From the NCBI GenBank assembly GCA_022340565.1, contig JAJDNR010000026.1, forward strand, positions 1 through 64,000: DNA of 64,000 nt, in the 5' to 3' direction. The notes beneath the pieces were generated by a model. The model had not been told where the DNA came from. It made no database searches and worked only from the letters and a program-made list of their open reading frames with translations. Of this stretch, positions 31,171 through 41,980 are shown piece after piece. Position 1 is the first letter of the stretch, and each line of letters opens with the position of its first letter. A program made the position numbers and the translations under genes. The DNA comes from Desulfofustis sp. (GTDB taxonomy: Bacteria; Desulfobacterota; Desulfobulbia; Desulfobulbales; Desulfocapsaceae).

Positions 31171-33075
31171 ATGTTTTTACCATCAGCGACCACCAGCGGA
31201 CCGAGCCGTCTGCTGGACAGCATAGACAGTCCCGTAGATCTCAGAAAACTCAAACGCGGTGAACTCCCCGGCTTGGCACGGGAAATCCGCGCGCTGCTGA
31301 TCGACTCGGTAGCGAAAACCGGAGGACATCTCGGCCCGAGCCTCGGCGTCGTCGAACTTACCCTGGCGCTTCACTACGTTTTCAACACCCCTGTGGACAA
31401 GCTTATCTGGGACGTGGGACACCAGAGCTATGCCCACAAGATCATCACCGGACGCCGACAGCGCTTCCATACGCTGAGACAGTATCAGGGGATCAGCGGC
31501 TTTCCGAAAACCGCGGAAAGCGAATACGACACCTTTGAAACCGGACATTCTTCGACGTCGATTTCCGCAGCGCTGGGAATAGCCCTGGGCAAAGATATCA
31601 AAAACGATCCGGCCAAGGCAATCGCGGTCATCGGCGACGGATCGATGACTGCTGGAATGGCCTTCGAAGCGCTGAACCAGGCAGGTCATATCAACAAGGA
31701 TCTGATTGTCGTGCTCAACGACAACGAAATGTCGATATCGCCAAATGTCGGTGCCCTGTCCAGTTTTCTCAGCCGTAAGCTGACCGGACGAACGATGCGC
31801 CGCCTCAAGGACCATCTGGTGGAGCGGCTTGGACAGTTGTCAAATGTTGGAGAAAATATTCTCACCGTTTTAAAGAAGAGCGAGGACAGTTTCAAGAGCT
31901 TCTTCACCCCGGGCATGCTGTTCGAAGCATTGAAATTCGACTATGTCGGCCCGCTCAACGGTCATAATCTGGATGAGTTGATAGACACCTTCGAAACCGT
32001 TCGGGACACCCAGGTGGGGCCGATTCTGATCCACGTGCTTACCACCAAGGGCAAGGGCTATGAACCCGCCGAAAACAACCCGGGAACCTTTCACGGCGTA
32101 GGTCCGTTCAAGTCCGATACCGGCAGCCTCATTCCCGGGAACGGACCGGTATCCTATACCAAAGTGTTCGGCAAGACTCTGGTCGAGATCGGCAGATCCA
32201 ATGACAAAGTGGTTGCCATATCTGCAGCAATGGCCGAGGGCACAGGCATGACGGACTTCGCCAAGGCTTACCCCGACCGCTTTTTCGATGTTGGCATCGC
32301 CGAACAACATGCCGTTACCTTTGCCGCCGGTCTGGCCACGGAAGGGCTGCACCCTGTCGTTGCGATCTACTCGACATTTTTCCAGCGCGCCTATGACCAG
32401 ATCATCCACGATGTCTGCATTACCGGTTTACCAGTGACGCTGGCGATAGACCGGGCCGGCGTGGTGGGCGCCGACGGTCCGACCCATCACGGCGTTTTCG
32501 ACCTGTCGTTCCTGCGGGTCATCCCCAATCTGGTATTCATGGCCCCCAAGGACGAGGAAGAGCTGCGGCACATGCTCTATACCGCGATCCTTCACCAGGG
32601 TCCGTCAGCGCTCAGGTACCCCCGAGGAAGCGGTGAAAATGTAGAACTTTCAAAGTCGTTGAAAAACCTAGAAATTGGCCGCGGAGAACTGCTCAGAAAC
32701 GGTGAAGATATCCTGCTGCTGCCGGTCGGCAACCGGGTTCATCCGGCACTGCGGGCAGCCAGCGGGCTGCAGAAGCTCGGCATCGACGCGGCAGTTATCA
32801 ACCCCCGCTTCATCAAACCGCTCGACATGGAACTGATCTGCGACTGGGCGTCTGCTACCGGTCGAGTGATAACCATCGAGGACAATGTCAGGCAGGGCGG
32901 TTTCGGCAGCAGTATCCTGGAGTTGTTCAGCCGCTGCGGCCTCTGTGTCAAAACGAGCCTGCTCGCCCACCCGGACCGGTTCGTCGAGCACGGCCCGCAG
33001 AAGACCCTGTGGCGCAACAGTTCAATCAACTCGGTGGCGATTACCGAGGCGGCGATCCAGCTGATGAATCGATAA
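31171..33075 (+). CDS. dxs: 1-deoxy-D-xylulose-5-phosphate synthase
   Basis: GGHLGPSLGVVELTLALHYVFNTP, DVGHQSYAHKIITGR, GDGSMTAGMAFEALN, HHGVFDLSFLR. Confidence 0.97.
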   Translation: MFLPSATTSGPSRLLDSIDSPVDLRKLKRGELPGLAREIRALLIDSVAKTGGHLGPSLGVVELTLALHYVFNTPVDKLIWDVGHQSYAHKIITGRRQRFHTLRQYQGISGFPKTAESEYDTFETGHSSTSISAALGIALGKDIKNDPAKAIAVIGDGSMTAGMAFEALNQAGHINKDLIVVLNDNEMSISPNVGALSSFLSRKLTGRTMRRLKDHLVERLGQLSNVGENILTVLKKSEDSFKSFFTPGMLFEALKFDYVGPLNGHNLDELIDTFETVRDTQVGPILIHVLTTKGKGYEPAENNPGTFHGVGPFKSDTGSLIPGNGPVSYTKVFGKTLVEIGRSNDKVVAISAAMAEGTGMTDFAKAYPDRFFDVGIAEQHAVTFAAGLATEGLHPVVAIYSTFFQRAYDQIIHDVCITGLPVTLAIDRAGVVGADGPTHHGVFDLSFLRVIPNLVFMAPKDEEELRHMLYTAILHQGPSALRYPRGSGENVELSKSLKNLEIGRGELLRNGEDILLLPVGNRVHPALRAASGLQKLGIDAAVINPRFIKPLDMELICDWASATGRVITIEDNVRQGGFGSSILELFSRCGLCVKTSLLAHPDRFVEHGPQKTLWRNSSINSVAITEAAIQLMNR

Positions 33076-33119
33076 ACGACGGTGCCTGCAAACACCCTGC
33101 GTCCGCCCTGCACATTCCG

Positions 33120-34130
33120 TCACACCTTGAAATAGTCCTTATACCAGGTGACAAACTGATCGATGCCGAATTCCAGGGTGGTACTGGGCCGATACTCCAG
33201 ATCCCTGACCAGATCCTCCACATCGGCATAGGTCGCCGGCACGTCGCCGGGCTGCATATCGAGCATATTCTTTCTGGCCTTGACGCCCAGGCGGTCCTCG
33301 AGTACCTCGATATAGCGGAGCAGCTTTTCCTTGTTGTTGTTGCCGATGTTGTACACCCGGTACGGACAGTAGGAAGTGGCAGGATCAGGGGCGTCGCCGG
33401 ACCAGTTCCGGTCCGGTTCGGGGATTTTGAAGATGACCCGGCACACGCCTTCGACGATGTCGTCGATATAGGTGAAGTCACGTTCCATATTGCCGTGGTT
33501 GAAGACGTTGATCGGTTCACCGGCAAGCATCGCTCTGGTAAAGAGGAACAGCGCCATGTCCGGCCTTCCCCAGGGGCCGTAAACGGTGAAAAATCTTAAG
33601 CCGGTGGTGGGGAGCCTGAACAGGTGGCTGTAGGTGTGGGCCATCAGTTCATTGGCTTTTTTGGACGCAGCATAAAGCGACACCGGATGATCCACGTTGT
33701 CGTGCACCGAAAACGGCATGGAGGTGTTGGCGCCGTAGACTGAACTCGATGATGCATAGACCAGGTGTTTGACTCCAGTGTGGCGGCAGCCTTCCAGAAC
33801 GTTGACGAAACCGACCAGGTTCGTGTCGACGTAGGAATGAGGATTGATCAGAGAATATCGGACGCCGGCCTGGGCGGCGAGATTGACCACCGCATCGAAC
33901 GAGTAGCGCTGAAACAGCCGCTCCATGGCGACCCGGTCGCTCAGATCGATATTCTCGTGCACGAACCGTTCCCCTTCGGCAAGTGCAGCCATGCGGTCGA
34001 TCTTGAGCCGGGGGTCATAGTAGTCGTTGATATTGTCGAGCCCGACCACCCGGATCCCCTGGGCCGTCAGCCGGCCGGTCAGATGAGCCCCGATAAAGCC
34101 CGCGGCTCCGGTCACCAGAATCGTTTTCAT
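33120..34130 (-). CDS. NAD-dependent epimerase/dehydratase (UDP-glucuronate 4-epimerase-like)
   Basis: MKTILVTGAAGFIGAHLTGRL, GLDNINDYYDPRLK, SSSSVYGANTSMPF...SLYAASKKANELMAH. Confidence 0.92.
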   Translation of the reverse strand: MKTILVTGAAGFIGAHLTGRLTAQGIRVVGLDNINDYYDPRLKIDRMAALAEGERFVHENIDLSDRVAMERLFQRYSFDAVVNLAAQAGVRYSLINPHSYVDTNLVGFVNVLEGCRHTGVKHLVYASSSSVYGANTSMPFSVHDNVDHPVSLYAASKKANELMAHTYSHLFRLPTTGLRFFTVYGPWGRPDMALFLFTRAMLAGEPINVFNHGNMERDFTYIDDIVEGVCRVIFKIPEPDRNWSGDAPDPATSYCPYRVYNIGNNNKEKLLRYIEVLEDRLGVKARKNMLDMQPGDVPATYADVEDLVRDLEYRPSTTLEFGIDQFVTWYKDYFKV

Positions 34131-34151
34131 CTCATCTTATTCCTGATACAT

Positions 34152-34184
34152 AAAAACTCCCCTGATACGGCGACCAGGGGAGTC
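34152..34184 (-). terminator. rho-independent terminator downstream of fba
   Basis: Minus-strand ACTCCCCTG-gtcgccgtat-CAGGGGAGT followed by TTTTTATG. Confidence 0.85.
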
Positions 34185-34213
34185 GAATTGGTTCATGGAG
34201 GGCCGGCAGCAGA

Positions 34214-35485
34214 TTAATCGTCGAAATCCCCTTCGGGCCCTTTGTCGACATCGAGGGTCTTGGCCCGTTCGATGATTTTCTCTTTCGTCCAGTCTTCCGG
34301 CTTCTCGATGCTCGTTGCGGTGGTGCCGATGTCGTGCGATCCTGCTTCGACGAGCAGTTCCATGGCCAGCGGAGCCGTGTCTTCAGCGTTGAACACGTCG
34401 ACGAGCATCGAATAGGTGAACTCCTCCACCCGTTTCACCATACGCGCCCGTACATCAGCCGGCTGTGCCATCAACCAGTTGTCCACCGGCAGGTTGAGAT
34501 TTTTGTAGTTCCCACCTTTCCATCCCTTTGCATCGGCATAAGCAGCCATCCGCGCCCATACCTCTTCGCTGACGCCTTCCCCCGCAACCTTGATGAATCT
34601 GCCGTCACGGTCGGTAATGGCATTGCCGTAATCGTTGACCTCGACCCCCCAGGAAACCATCTGCAGCGCGGTCGCCACATTGGCCTTGGTGGTGTTGGTC
34701 TGCGATACGATGGCCCGCAGCCTGTCCGAGTTGTTGCCTGAGGTACCGTGCTGGGCGCCAGACACGCGGTACGGTTCGAGACTCTTGTGGATGGCGGCGG
34801 TAAGTTCCACCTGGATACCTTCACCGCTCGCCTCGATACCGTGAGCGGAGCCGTTGTTCAGCGCGATCCAGTCGGGGAATATTCCATGGGCATTGAGCCC
34901 CTTGATCAGAAACCCGGCATCATCAACCGTCGACAGCCCCTCGTTTCCCTTGATCTCGCCGACCTCGGTTTCGAGCCCGGACCAGCCGGGAATGTACTGG
35001 TTCAGTTCGATATTGGCAAGCAGGTTCAGATCGTCCTGCATATGTGACGCATCGACTGCAATCGACGTGATGCCGGCGTCGAACATCGACGGGATCTCGA
35101 TTCTCGCCGCCTCGATGTCATCATCAGATTTGAGGCCGTAATGATCGGCATGAACCGCAACCGGGATGGTGATTCCCAGCTGGTTGCAAGCTCCATCCAC
35201 GAGACGGGCGATGTTCCAGAAATTGACCGGGCAGTAATTCGATTCGGATTTGGCGATCTCGACGATCAATGCGGCATTGGCCCGCTGAGCAGCGAGAAGC
35301 GCCCCCTGGATCACGAAAAAGTTTCTTCCGTTTGCGGCCATGGTCATCGCCCTGGTCTTCTTGCGCATGGCTTGGTCTATGACCTTGCCGCTGACCAGCA
35401 GTGCTCTGGAATTGGGAAACAGCAGTTTTACCGTCGGCGGCCGGCCCACCGCAAGGGCCCTGTCGAACAATCCTTGATCGCTCAT
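34214..35485 (-). CDS. fba: class II fructose-bisphosphate aldolase (long form, 423 aa)
   Basis: VAVHADHYGLKSDDDIEAARIEIPSMFDAGITSIAVDASHM, IALNNGSAHG, SGAQHGTSG. Confidence 0.87.
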   Translation of the reverse strand: MSDQGLFDRALAVGRPPTVKLLFPNSRALLVSGKVIDQAMRKKTRAMTMAANGRNFFVIQGALLAAQRANAALIVEIAKSESNYCPVNFWNIARLVDGACNQLGITIPVAVHADHYGLKSDDDIEAARIEIPSMFDAGITSIAVDASHMQDDLNLLANIELNQYIPGWSGLETEVGEIKGNEGLSTVDDAGFLIKGLNAHGIFPDWIALNNGSAHGIEASGEGIQVELTAAIHKSLEPYRVSGAQHGTSGNNSDRLRAIVSQTNTTKANVATALQMVSWGVEVNDYGNAITDRDGRFIKVAGEGVSEEVWARMAAYADAKGWKGGNYKNLNLPVDNWLMAQPADVRARMVKRVEEFTYSMLVDVFNAEDTAPLAMELLVEAGSHDIGTTATSIEKPEDWTKEKIIERAKTLDVDKGPEGDFDD

Positions 35486-35650
35486 GATCCTCCTCTTCTC
35501 TTATCTGTTGGGTGAGAGCCCGGGCAGCGTCCCGGCTCCGTCTGTTACGGCTGTGTTCGAAATGAACAGAACGATAATGACTTCCGACCTCTGCAGCACT
35601 CTCTCAATCTATAATGCACACCGGAAGAGAAATCCAGTAACGGTCCGGGC

Positions 35651-36417
35651 TTACCCATCGGTTTTCACGCTGAAGCCAGAAAACGGCCTTCGCCCGAAAA
35701 ACCACACGGCCAGGACGCTCACCTCATAGAGTACCAGCAGCGGGATTCCCATCATCATCTGATTGACGATGTCGGGTGTCGGTGTCAGGATTGCGGCGAC
35801 GATGAAATTGATCAGGATCGCATATTTCCGATTCCGGTTCAGAAACGATACCGAAACCAGCCCGGCCTTGGCGAGAAACACCATTGCCACCGGCATCTCG
35901 AAAATCACACCGAAGGCGATAAGCAACCTGAGCGCCAGCGAGAAATATTCGCTGACGGCCGGCAGCGAAGTCAGAAATTCGTTGTTGTATCCGACCAGGA
36001 ACTTGAATGCGGGAGGAAACACGAGAAAATAACCGAAGGCGGTACCGGACACGAAGAAGATGGTCGAGATCAACGTAAACGGCAGGATGACCCTGCGCTC
36101 ATGCCGATATAAACCGGGCGCTACGAACCGCCAGATCTGGTAGAAAATAACCGGGCTGGCCAGAATGATACCGCAGACCAGGGCGAGCTTCAGATAAAAA
36201 AAAACCCCTCCTGGTAGGACGTGAAAATCAGGCTGGTTCCGTCCGGAAGCACTTTGGTGAGCGGTTTGAAGAACCAGGTGCCGATCGGTCTGATCACTGC
36301 ATAACTGGCGCAAAATCCGGCAAAAACAGCAACGAACGAGTAGATGAGACAGCTCCGCAACTCCCTGAGATGTTCGGTCAGCGGCTGGTCTTCAAAGCTG
36401 TCGTGGTGGGTGGTCAT
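35651..36417 (-). pseudogene. tatC: twin-arginine translocase TatC, split in two reading frames at a T9 run (frameshifted, or recoded by -1 frameshift/slippage)
   Basis: ORF 36190..36552 (from MTTHHDSFEDQPLTEHLRELRSCLIYSF) ends ...YQEGFFFI*; ORF 35651..36313 continues ...YLKLALVCGIILASPVIFYQIWRFVAPGLYRHERR. Frames join with a -1 shift at 36196-36204 to give ...QEGFFFYLKLAL. Confidence 0.9.
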
Positions 36418-36684
36418 GTGGACTGGGGGCAGGTTGAATTTGGCGATTTCACGCACAGGCTTGCTTACCATTTGATTGTCGTTTTTGCAATACCTAGCTC
36501 GGCCTTCGATGAAAACAGGCGTGCCGCACCGCACTTGAAAACGTACCGGCACCGGTCGTTGCAGGACAAGTTTTTTCGCCCACCTCGGTCAGAAAGTACC
36601 TAAGATAATTGAATTCTTGTAAGTTATTGGGATAGAATAGGGTAACTTTGACAAACCATTACACACCTTTTCCGGGCATAAACC

Positions 36685-38055
36685 ATGACCACGATCCTGA
36701 TTGTCGATGACGAGAAGAGTATGAGGGATTTTCTCAATATCCTGCTCACCAAGGAAGGCTATGAAGTCGTTACGGCCGCCGATGGAGAACAGGCCCTGGC
36801 CGTTCTCGAGCAGACCCCTGTGGACCTGGTTGTCAGCGATATCAGAATGCCCGGTATTGACGGGCTGGAACTGCTCTCGACGATAAAGGAACGCTCTGAG
36901 GACATTCCGTTTGTGATGATAACCGCGTTCGCATCCCCCAACGACGCGGTACGGGCGATGAAGGATGGTGCCTACGACTACATATCGAAACCGTTCAATG
37001 TCGATGAAATCAAATCGGTCATCTACACGGCCACCAGCCGGAGCGACTCCACCATAAAGCCGCAGCAGGCTGCGGAGCTGTTCCCGGAGATTATCGGCAG
37101 AAGCAAGGAGATGCTGAAGATCTTCGATTTGATCAAACGCATTGCTCCAACTCCAGCAAACGTTCTCATTTATGGAGAATCAGGCACCGGCAAGGAACTC
37201 GTTGCCCAGGCAATTCACCGGGGCAGTAGCGTGCATGCCAACCCCTTCGTACCGATCACCTGCAGCGCCATTCCCGAAGAACTCATGGAGAGCGAACTCT
37301 TCGGCCATGTCAAAGGATCATTTACCGGAGCCATCTCAGATAAATCCGGATTGTTCAAGGAGGCCGACACCGGCACCGCCTTCCTCGACGAAATCGGGGA
37401 ATTGACCCCGATCATCCAGACCAAGCTTCTGCGGGTTCTCCAGGAACGTGAGATCAAACCGGTCGGCGGCACCAAGCATATTCCGATCAATGTTCGGATC
37501 ATCGCCGCAACCAACCGGATTCTCGAGGAGGAGATCCAGGCGGGCCGGTTTCGGGAGGATCTGTTTTATCGACTGGCGGTCGTTCCGATCAGAGTGCCGT
37601 CGCTGAGAGAGCGTAAAAGCGATATTCCGCAGCTCGTCGAACACTTCCTGAAAAAATATTCGACACTGCTCGGCAAGCAGATCACCGAAATATCGTCATA
37701 CGCCCTCGAGGTGCTCATGGACTATGACTTTCCGGGCAACGTCAGGGAACTCGAGAATATCATCGAACGCGGGGTGGCCCTGGAGTCATCGAGCATCATT
37801 CTGCCGGAAAACCTGTCACTCACAGGTTCTTTGAAACGGCGCAGGAAGGACGACGATGACGGTGCTGCTTTTATAGCCGTCGAAGACGAGCAGGAACTGT
37901 ATGACCGGGGGCTCGACCAGGTCGTCGCCGACCTGGAGAAACGACTGATCATGCACGCGCTCGAACGCTGTGGAAACTCCAAGACCAAGGCCGCCGACCT
38001 GTTGAAAGTCAGCTTCAGATCACTTCGCTACAAGACCAAAAAATACGACCTGTAA
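36685..38055 (+). CDS. sigma-54-dependent response regulator (NtrC/PilR family)
   Basis: Receiver ILIVDDEKSMRDFL, AAA+ GESGTGKELVAQAIH and GAFTGA-type loop (GSFTGA), C-terminal Fis-type HTH (SKTKAADLLKVSFRSLRYKTKKY). Confidence 0.96.
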   Translation: MTTILIVDDEKSMRDFLNILLTKEGYEVVTAADGEQALAVLEQTPVDLVVSDIRMPGIDGLELLSTIKERSEDIPFVMITAFASPNDAVRAMKDGAYDYISKPFNVDEIKSVIYTATSRSDSTIKPQQAAELFPEIIGRSKEMLKIFDLIKRIAPTPANVLIYGESGTGKELVAQAIHRGSSVHANPFVPITCSAIPEELMESELFGHVKGSFTGAISDKSGLFKEADTGTAFLDEIGELTPIIQTKLLRVLQEREIKPVGGTKHIPINVRIIAATNRILEEEIQAGRFREDLFYRLAVVPIRVPSLRERKSDIPQLVEHFLKKYSTLLGKQITEISSYALEVLMDYDFPGNVRELENIIERGVALESSSIILPENLSLTGSLKRRRKDDDDGAAFIAVEDEQELYDRGLDQVVADLEKRLIMHALERCGNSKTKAADLLKVSFRSLRYKTKKYDL

Positions 38056-38058
38056 TTC

Positions 38059-39777
38059 ATGAAATTTTTCAGGTTTCCCGAATCTCAGTTTCACCCCACG
38101 TCACTGGACGAACTGCTCAAGCGGCAGCTCTTCTGGCTGATGCTGCTGCGCATCATCCTCTACACCCTCATCGCTTTAATCTGCTTCATCCTGCTCGACG
38201 ACCGGTTCGAGGCCATCATCATGCCGCCGTCGCTGCTGGTGCTGTTCACCCTCATCGTATACCTCTCGACCATCGTTTCCTCTTTTGCTCTGCTTCACAC
38301 GGCAGGTCAATATCGGCATTTCGGCTTCATCCAGACCCTGTTCGACGTCATCTTCGCGTCGATGCTCATCTTCCTGACCGGCGGCTCCAATTCCAATTTT
38401 ACCTCCGTCTATTTCTTTCCGATCATTTCCGGGGGATTACTCATCCCCCTCAAGGGAGGCCTGATCGGCGCGGCCGCCTCCACGCTCTGTTATGCGGTTA
38501 TTCTCGGCCTCGAGCATATATCCTTTCTGCCCGATTACGTACTCCTTTCAGAAATTTTTAAACCTACAGCAATATTCAATAATATCCATTCCTTCGCGAC
38601 CAAAGGATTATCATTTTTCCTGGCGGCTTTCATCAGCGCGCTGTTCGGAACGATGCTCCGCTCCACCACCCGGGAGTTGTCCACCACCCGGCATGATTTC
38701 GACCGTCTCTCGCTTCTGTATAAACGGATTTTCGACAACATCGGCACCGGCATCCTGACCATCGATCGTGATGGGATGATCATTTCCGCCAACAACGCGA
38801 CCCAGCCGATTACCGGCCTGCCGCCCGAGGAAATCATCGGACAACTGCTCGGAACCGTTTTCCCGGGAATCGATCTGGACAGCAGATCCGAACGTAACGT
38901 CTGTGATTTCGAGCGCGCCGACAGGCAGCCGATCAGGCTTGGCTATGCGCTGACCCCACTGCATGGCTCTCTGAACAACAGCAGAGCGGACAACCACCTC
39001 GCAGAAGACGATCTCACCATCATCACCCTCAAGGATATCGGGGAAATCGAACGGCTGGAGAACCAGATGAGACAGGCGGAAAAGCTTGCGGCAATCGGCA
39101 TGATGAGCGCCTCTATCGCCCATGAATTCAGAAACCCGCTGGCGGCGATCTCAGGCTCAGCCCAGGTTCTGGCCGAAGAGTTCGGTAAGGCAAGCACCGC
39201 CCAGCCGCAGAATTACGACTTGACCAAGATCATTCTCCGAGAATCCGACCGGTTGGCCGATACCATCACCGAGTTTCTCAAATTTGCACGCCCCGAAAAC
39301 CTCAAGCGCGAATGGTTCATGCTCGATTCATGCATCAGGGACATACTCCAAGTGTGCCGCGCAGGACAGAATTGGCCTGCAAGCTGCCGCGTCAAGGTGG
39401 AGGTGAAGCCGCAATTTCGTATTTGGGGTGACGAGAAACAGCTGTTCGGCGTGATCAGCCAGCTCATCCAGAACGCACTGTCTTTCTGCCCCAGGGGAAA
39501 AGAACAGATAGAAATCAGGGCGGCGGCCCTTTCTATTGACGGCAAACCGGTGAATCTAATCAAGATCAGCGACAACGGAACCGGCATCGCGGCCGCTGAC
39601 CGGCGCAAGATATTCGAGCCGTTCTACACGACCCGCCCGGACGGCACCGGACTCGGGCTCGCCATCGCCCATCAGGTGGTCGATGCGCACAACGGATCGA
39701 TTGCCGTCGACAGAGCAGAACTCGGAGGAGCCTGCTTCACGCTGATCCTGCCGGCCCTGCCTGAAAATGGTCAGTGA
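38059..39777 (+). CDS. multi-TM PAS sensor histidine kinase (PilS-like)
   Basis: N-terminal hydrophobic segments, PAS region, HisKA SIAHEFRNPLAAISGSAQVL, HATPase ISDNGTGI, TRPDGTGLGLAIAHQVV. Confidence 0.94.
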   Translation: MKFFRFPESQFHPTSLDELLKRQLFWLMLLRIILYTLIALICFILLDDRFEAIIMPPSLLVLFTLIVYLSTIVSSFALLHTAGQYRHFGFIQTLFDVIFASMLIFLTGGSNSNFTSVYFFPIISGGLLIPLKGGLIGAAASTLCYAVILGLEHISFLPDYVLLSEIFKPTAIFNNIHSFATKGLSFFLAAFISALFGTMLRSTTRELSTTRHDFDRLSLLYKRIFDNIGTGILTIDRDGMIISANNATQPITGLPPEEIIGQLLGTVFPGIDLDSRSERNVCDFERADRQPIRLGYALTPLHGSLNNSRADNHLAEDDLTIITLKDIGEIERLENQMRQAEKLAAIGMMSASIAHEFRNPLAAISGSAQVLAEEFGKASTAQPQNYDLTKIILRESDRLADTITEFLKFARPENLKREWFMLDSCIRDILQVCRAGQNWPASCRVKVEVKPQFRIWGDEKQLFGVISQLIQNALSFCPRGKEQIEIRAAALSIDGKPVNLIKISDNGTGIAAADRRKIFEPFYTTRPDGTGLGLAIAHQVVDAHNGSIAVDRAELGGACFTLILPALPENGQ

Positions 39778-39782
39778 AACGG

Positions 39783-41057
39783 CTATTCGTCCTCTTTCCA
39801 GACCCGGGCCCCGAGCCCGTTCAGCTTTCCACTCAAATTCTCGTAGCCGCGTTCGAGATGATAGATGCGAGAGATTTCCGTACGGCCTGAGGCGGCAAGA
39901 CCGGCAATTACCAGTGAAGAACTGGCCCGCAGATCGGTCGCCATCACCCGGGCTCCGCTCAGCCCCGTAGGACCGTTGCCGGTCACCACGGCCGAATTGC
40001 CTTCGGTCTTGATCCTCGCCCCCAACCTTCGTAATTCGGCGACATGCATGAAGCGATTTTCAAAGATTGTTTCCTTGATTACGCAGGTTCCGTTGCAGAG
40101 GCTCATCAGTGCCATGAACTGAGCCTGCAGATCAGTCGGATAGCCGGGGTACACCATGGTCTTGATGTCTACTCCCTTGAGCCGGGCTCGCCGCTGGGGA
40201 TCCATTTCCACGGTAATGGAGCTGTCTCCGGAAGTTATCCCGACCCCTGACTCGGAAAGTTTATCGAGCAGGGCGGGAAGGTGCTTCGGCTGGCAGTCGG
40301 TAACCGTCGTCCTGCCTCCGGCCGCAGCTACTGCAATCAGGTAGGTTCCGGTCTCTATCCGGTCTGGGATGATCTCGGTCTGCGCCGCACGCAGCCGGGC
40401 AACGCCGGTGACGGTGATCTCATCGCCGCCTCTGCCCTCGATATCCGCTCCCATTTTACGCAGCATGTCAATGAGATTGGAGATTTCCGGTTCCCGCGCC
40501 GCGTTTTTGATGATGGTCGTGCCGCGGGCCAGAACCGCCGCCATCATAAGGTTCTCAGTCGCCGTCACTGAAGGGATGTCGAGATGTACCGTGGCGCCAT
40601 GCATGGTGCCGTCATGTTCAGCCGACACATAGCCGTGCTCGAGCGCACAGTGCACACCGAAACGCTCGAACCCCTGGATATGGAAATTGATCGGCCGCTC
40701 CCCGATGGCGCAGCCTCCCGGCATGGACACCCTCGCCTTTCCGAGCCGTGCGATGAGCGGCCCGAGAACCAGGACCGAGGCCCGCATGGTTTTGACCAGA
40801 TCATAGGAAACCTCTGCATAGTCGACCTCGGTGCAGTCGATCGTGAGGGTGCTGCCATCGCGTTTCCAAACGGCTCCCAGTTCGCTAAGCAGTTTGAGCA
40901 TAGTGCGGGTATCGCGGAGGTCGGGCACGTTGGTCAGCACATGGATACCCGGCGCCAGCAGTGTCGCGGCAATCAGCGGCAGCGCCGCGTTTTTCGCGCC
41001 GCTGATTCTGACTTCGCCGACCAACGGTCTGCCCCCTTCTATGATCAGTTTTTCCAT
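39783..41057 (-). CDS. murA: UDP-N-acetylglucosamine 1-carboxyvinyltransferase
   Basis: [58 protein letters not shown]. Confidence 0.97.
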   Translation of the reverse strand: MEKLIIEGGRPLVGEVRISGAKNAALPLIAATLLAPGIHVLTNVPDLRDTRTMLKLLSELGAVWKRDGSTLTIDCTEVDYAEVSYDLVKTMRASVLVLGPLIARLGKARVSMPGGCAIGERPINFHIQGFERFGVHCALEHGYVSAEHDGTMHGATVHLDIPSVTATENLMMAAVLARGTTIIKNAAREPEISNLIDMLRKMGADIEGRGGDEITVTGVARLRAAQTEIIPDRIETGTYLIAVAAAGGRTTVTDCQPKHLPALLDKLSESGVGITSGDSSITVEMDPQRRARLKGVDIKTMVYPGYPTDLQAQFMALMSLCNGTCVIKETIFENRFMHVAELRRLGARIKTEGNSAVVTGNGPTGLSGARVMATDLRASSSLVIAGLAASGRTEISRIYHLERGYENLSGKLNGLGARVWKEDE

Positions 41058-41069
41058 AGCTTCCTGTTG

Positions 41070-41963
41070 TTAATTATTGAAGGTTCTGCGAATATGGACG
41101 ATTCGGTCGCGTCCCGCGTAATCCTTAAGGACCTCAACCGATTGATAGAGCGTTCTGGATGGGCAACCAGCGAATATATTCCTGGCATTCTCACCCTGAT
41201 CATGACCGATTTCCATGAAAAATTCCCCCCCCGGTTTCAACAGCAAGGGAAGTGTTCCTGCGATCCGTCTGATCACTTCAAGCCCGTCTTCCCCGCCATC
41301 GAGAGCGACATGAGGTTCGTACCATGCGACCTCCGGTTCAAGCTTCTCGACGATCTCGCTGTGTCTGACATAGGGCGGATTGGCGGCAATCAGATCGAAA
41401 CGGGATTGAGCAGCCAGACCATCGGCAAGATCGGACTGAACGACGCTCACCTTATCAGCCACCCCCAGCCGCTGGCAATTCATTTTGCATACCCGCAGCG
41501 CCGCATGCGATATATCGGCAGCAATCACCGGCCAGCCCGTTTCCATCGCCACAATGATGGCGATTACTCCGCTGCCGCAGCAGAGGTCGAGACAGAGGCT
41601 TGGTTCGCCTGCCTTCCGTTTTGTCCGCAGGGCGGTTTCGACCAGGAATTCCGTCTCCGGTCTCGGTATCAGCACATCGGGCGAAACCATGAAGGACCGC
41701 GACCAGAATTCCCGCTCGCCGATAATGTAGGCAACCGGTTCACGCCTCTGACGCCGAGCGATCATGTCGATGAACAGGTCCTGCTGAGATCCGGTGATTC
41801 GTTGGGCTCCGGCAAGATACAGTTCAGTTCTCGATTTGTCGAGACAGTGGCCGAGCAGCAATTCGGCATCGACGCGGGCTGTTTCGATTCCGTATCCTTC
41901 CAGCAGGGTGACGGCCGCCTGCAGGAGACCGGAAATGCATGCGTCTTCAGTCACCAGATTCAT
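41070..41963 (-). CDS. prmC: peptide chain release factor N5-glutamine methyltransferase
   Basis: LIPRPETEFLVE, LDLCCGSGVIAI, IAANPPYV; next to prfA. Confidence 0.95.
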   Translation of the reverse strand: MNLVTEDACISGLLQAAVTLLEGYGIETARVDAELLLGHCLDKSRTELYLAGAQRITGSQQDLFIDMIARRQRREPVAYIIGEREFWSRSFMVSPDVLIPRPETEFLVETALRTKRKAGEPSLCLDLCCGSGVIAIIVAMETGWPVIAADISHAALRVCKMNCQRLGVADKVSVVQSDLADGLAAQSRFDLIAANPPYVRHSEIVEKLEPEVAWYEPHVALDGGEDGLEVIRRIAGTLPLLLKPGGEFFMEIGHDQGENARNIFAGCPSRTLYQSVEVLKDYAGRDRIVHIRRTFNN

Positions 41964-41980
41964 GCCCGACTTCTGTGATA

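Noticed and set aside
31156-31180. Sigma-54-like site TGGCATGATTGCA before dxs
   Set aside because: Spacing between the GG and GC elements is too short for a -24/-12 promoter and it lies at the start codon.
40584-41978. 464-aa ORF on + strand
   Set aside because: Antisense across murA and prmC, both strongly supported.
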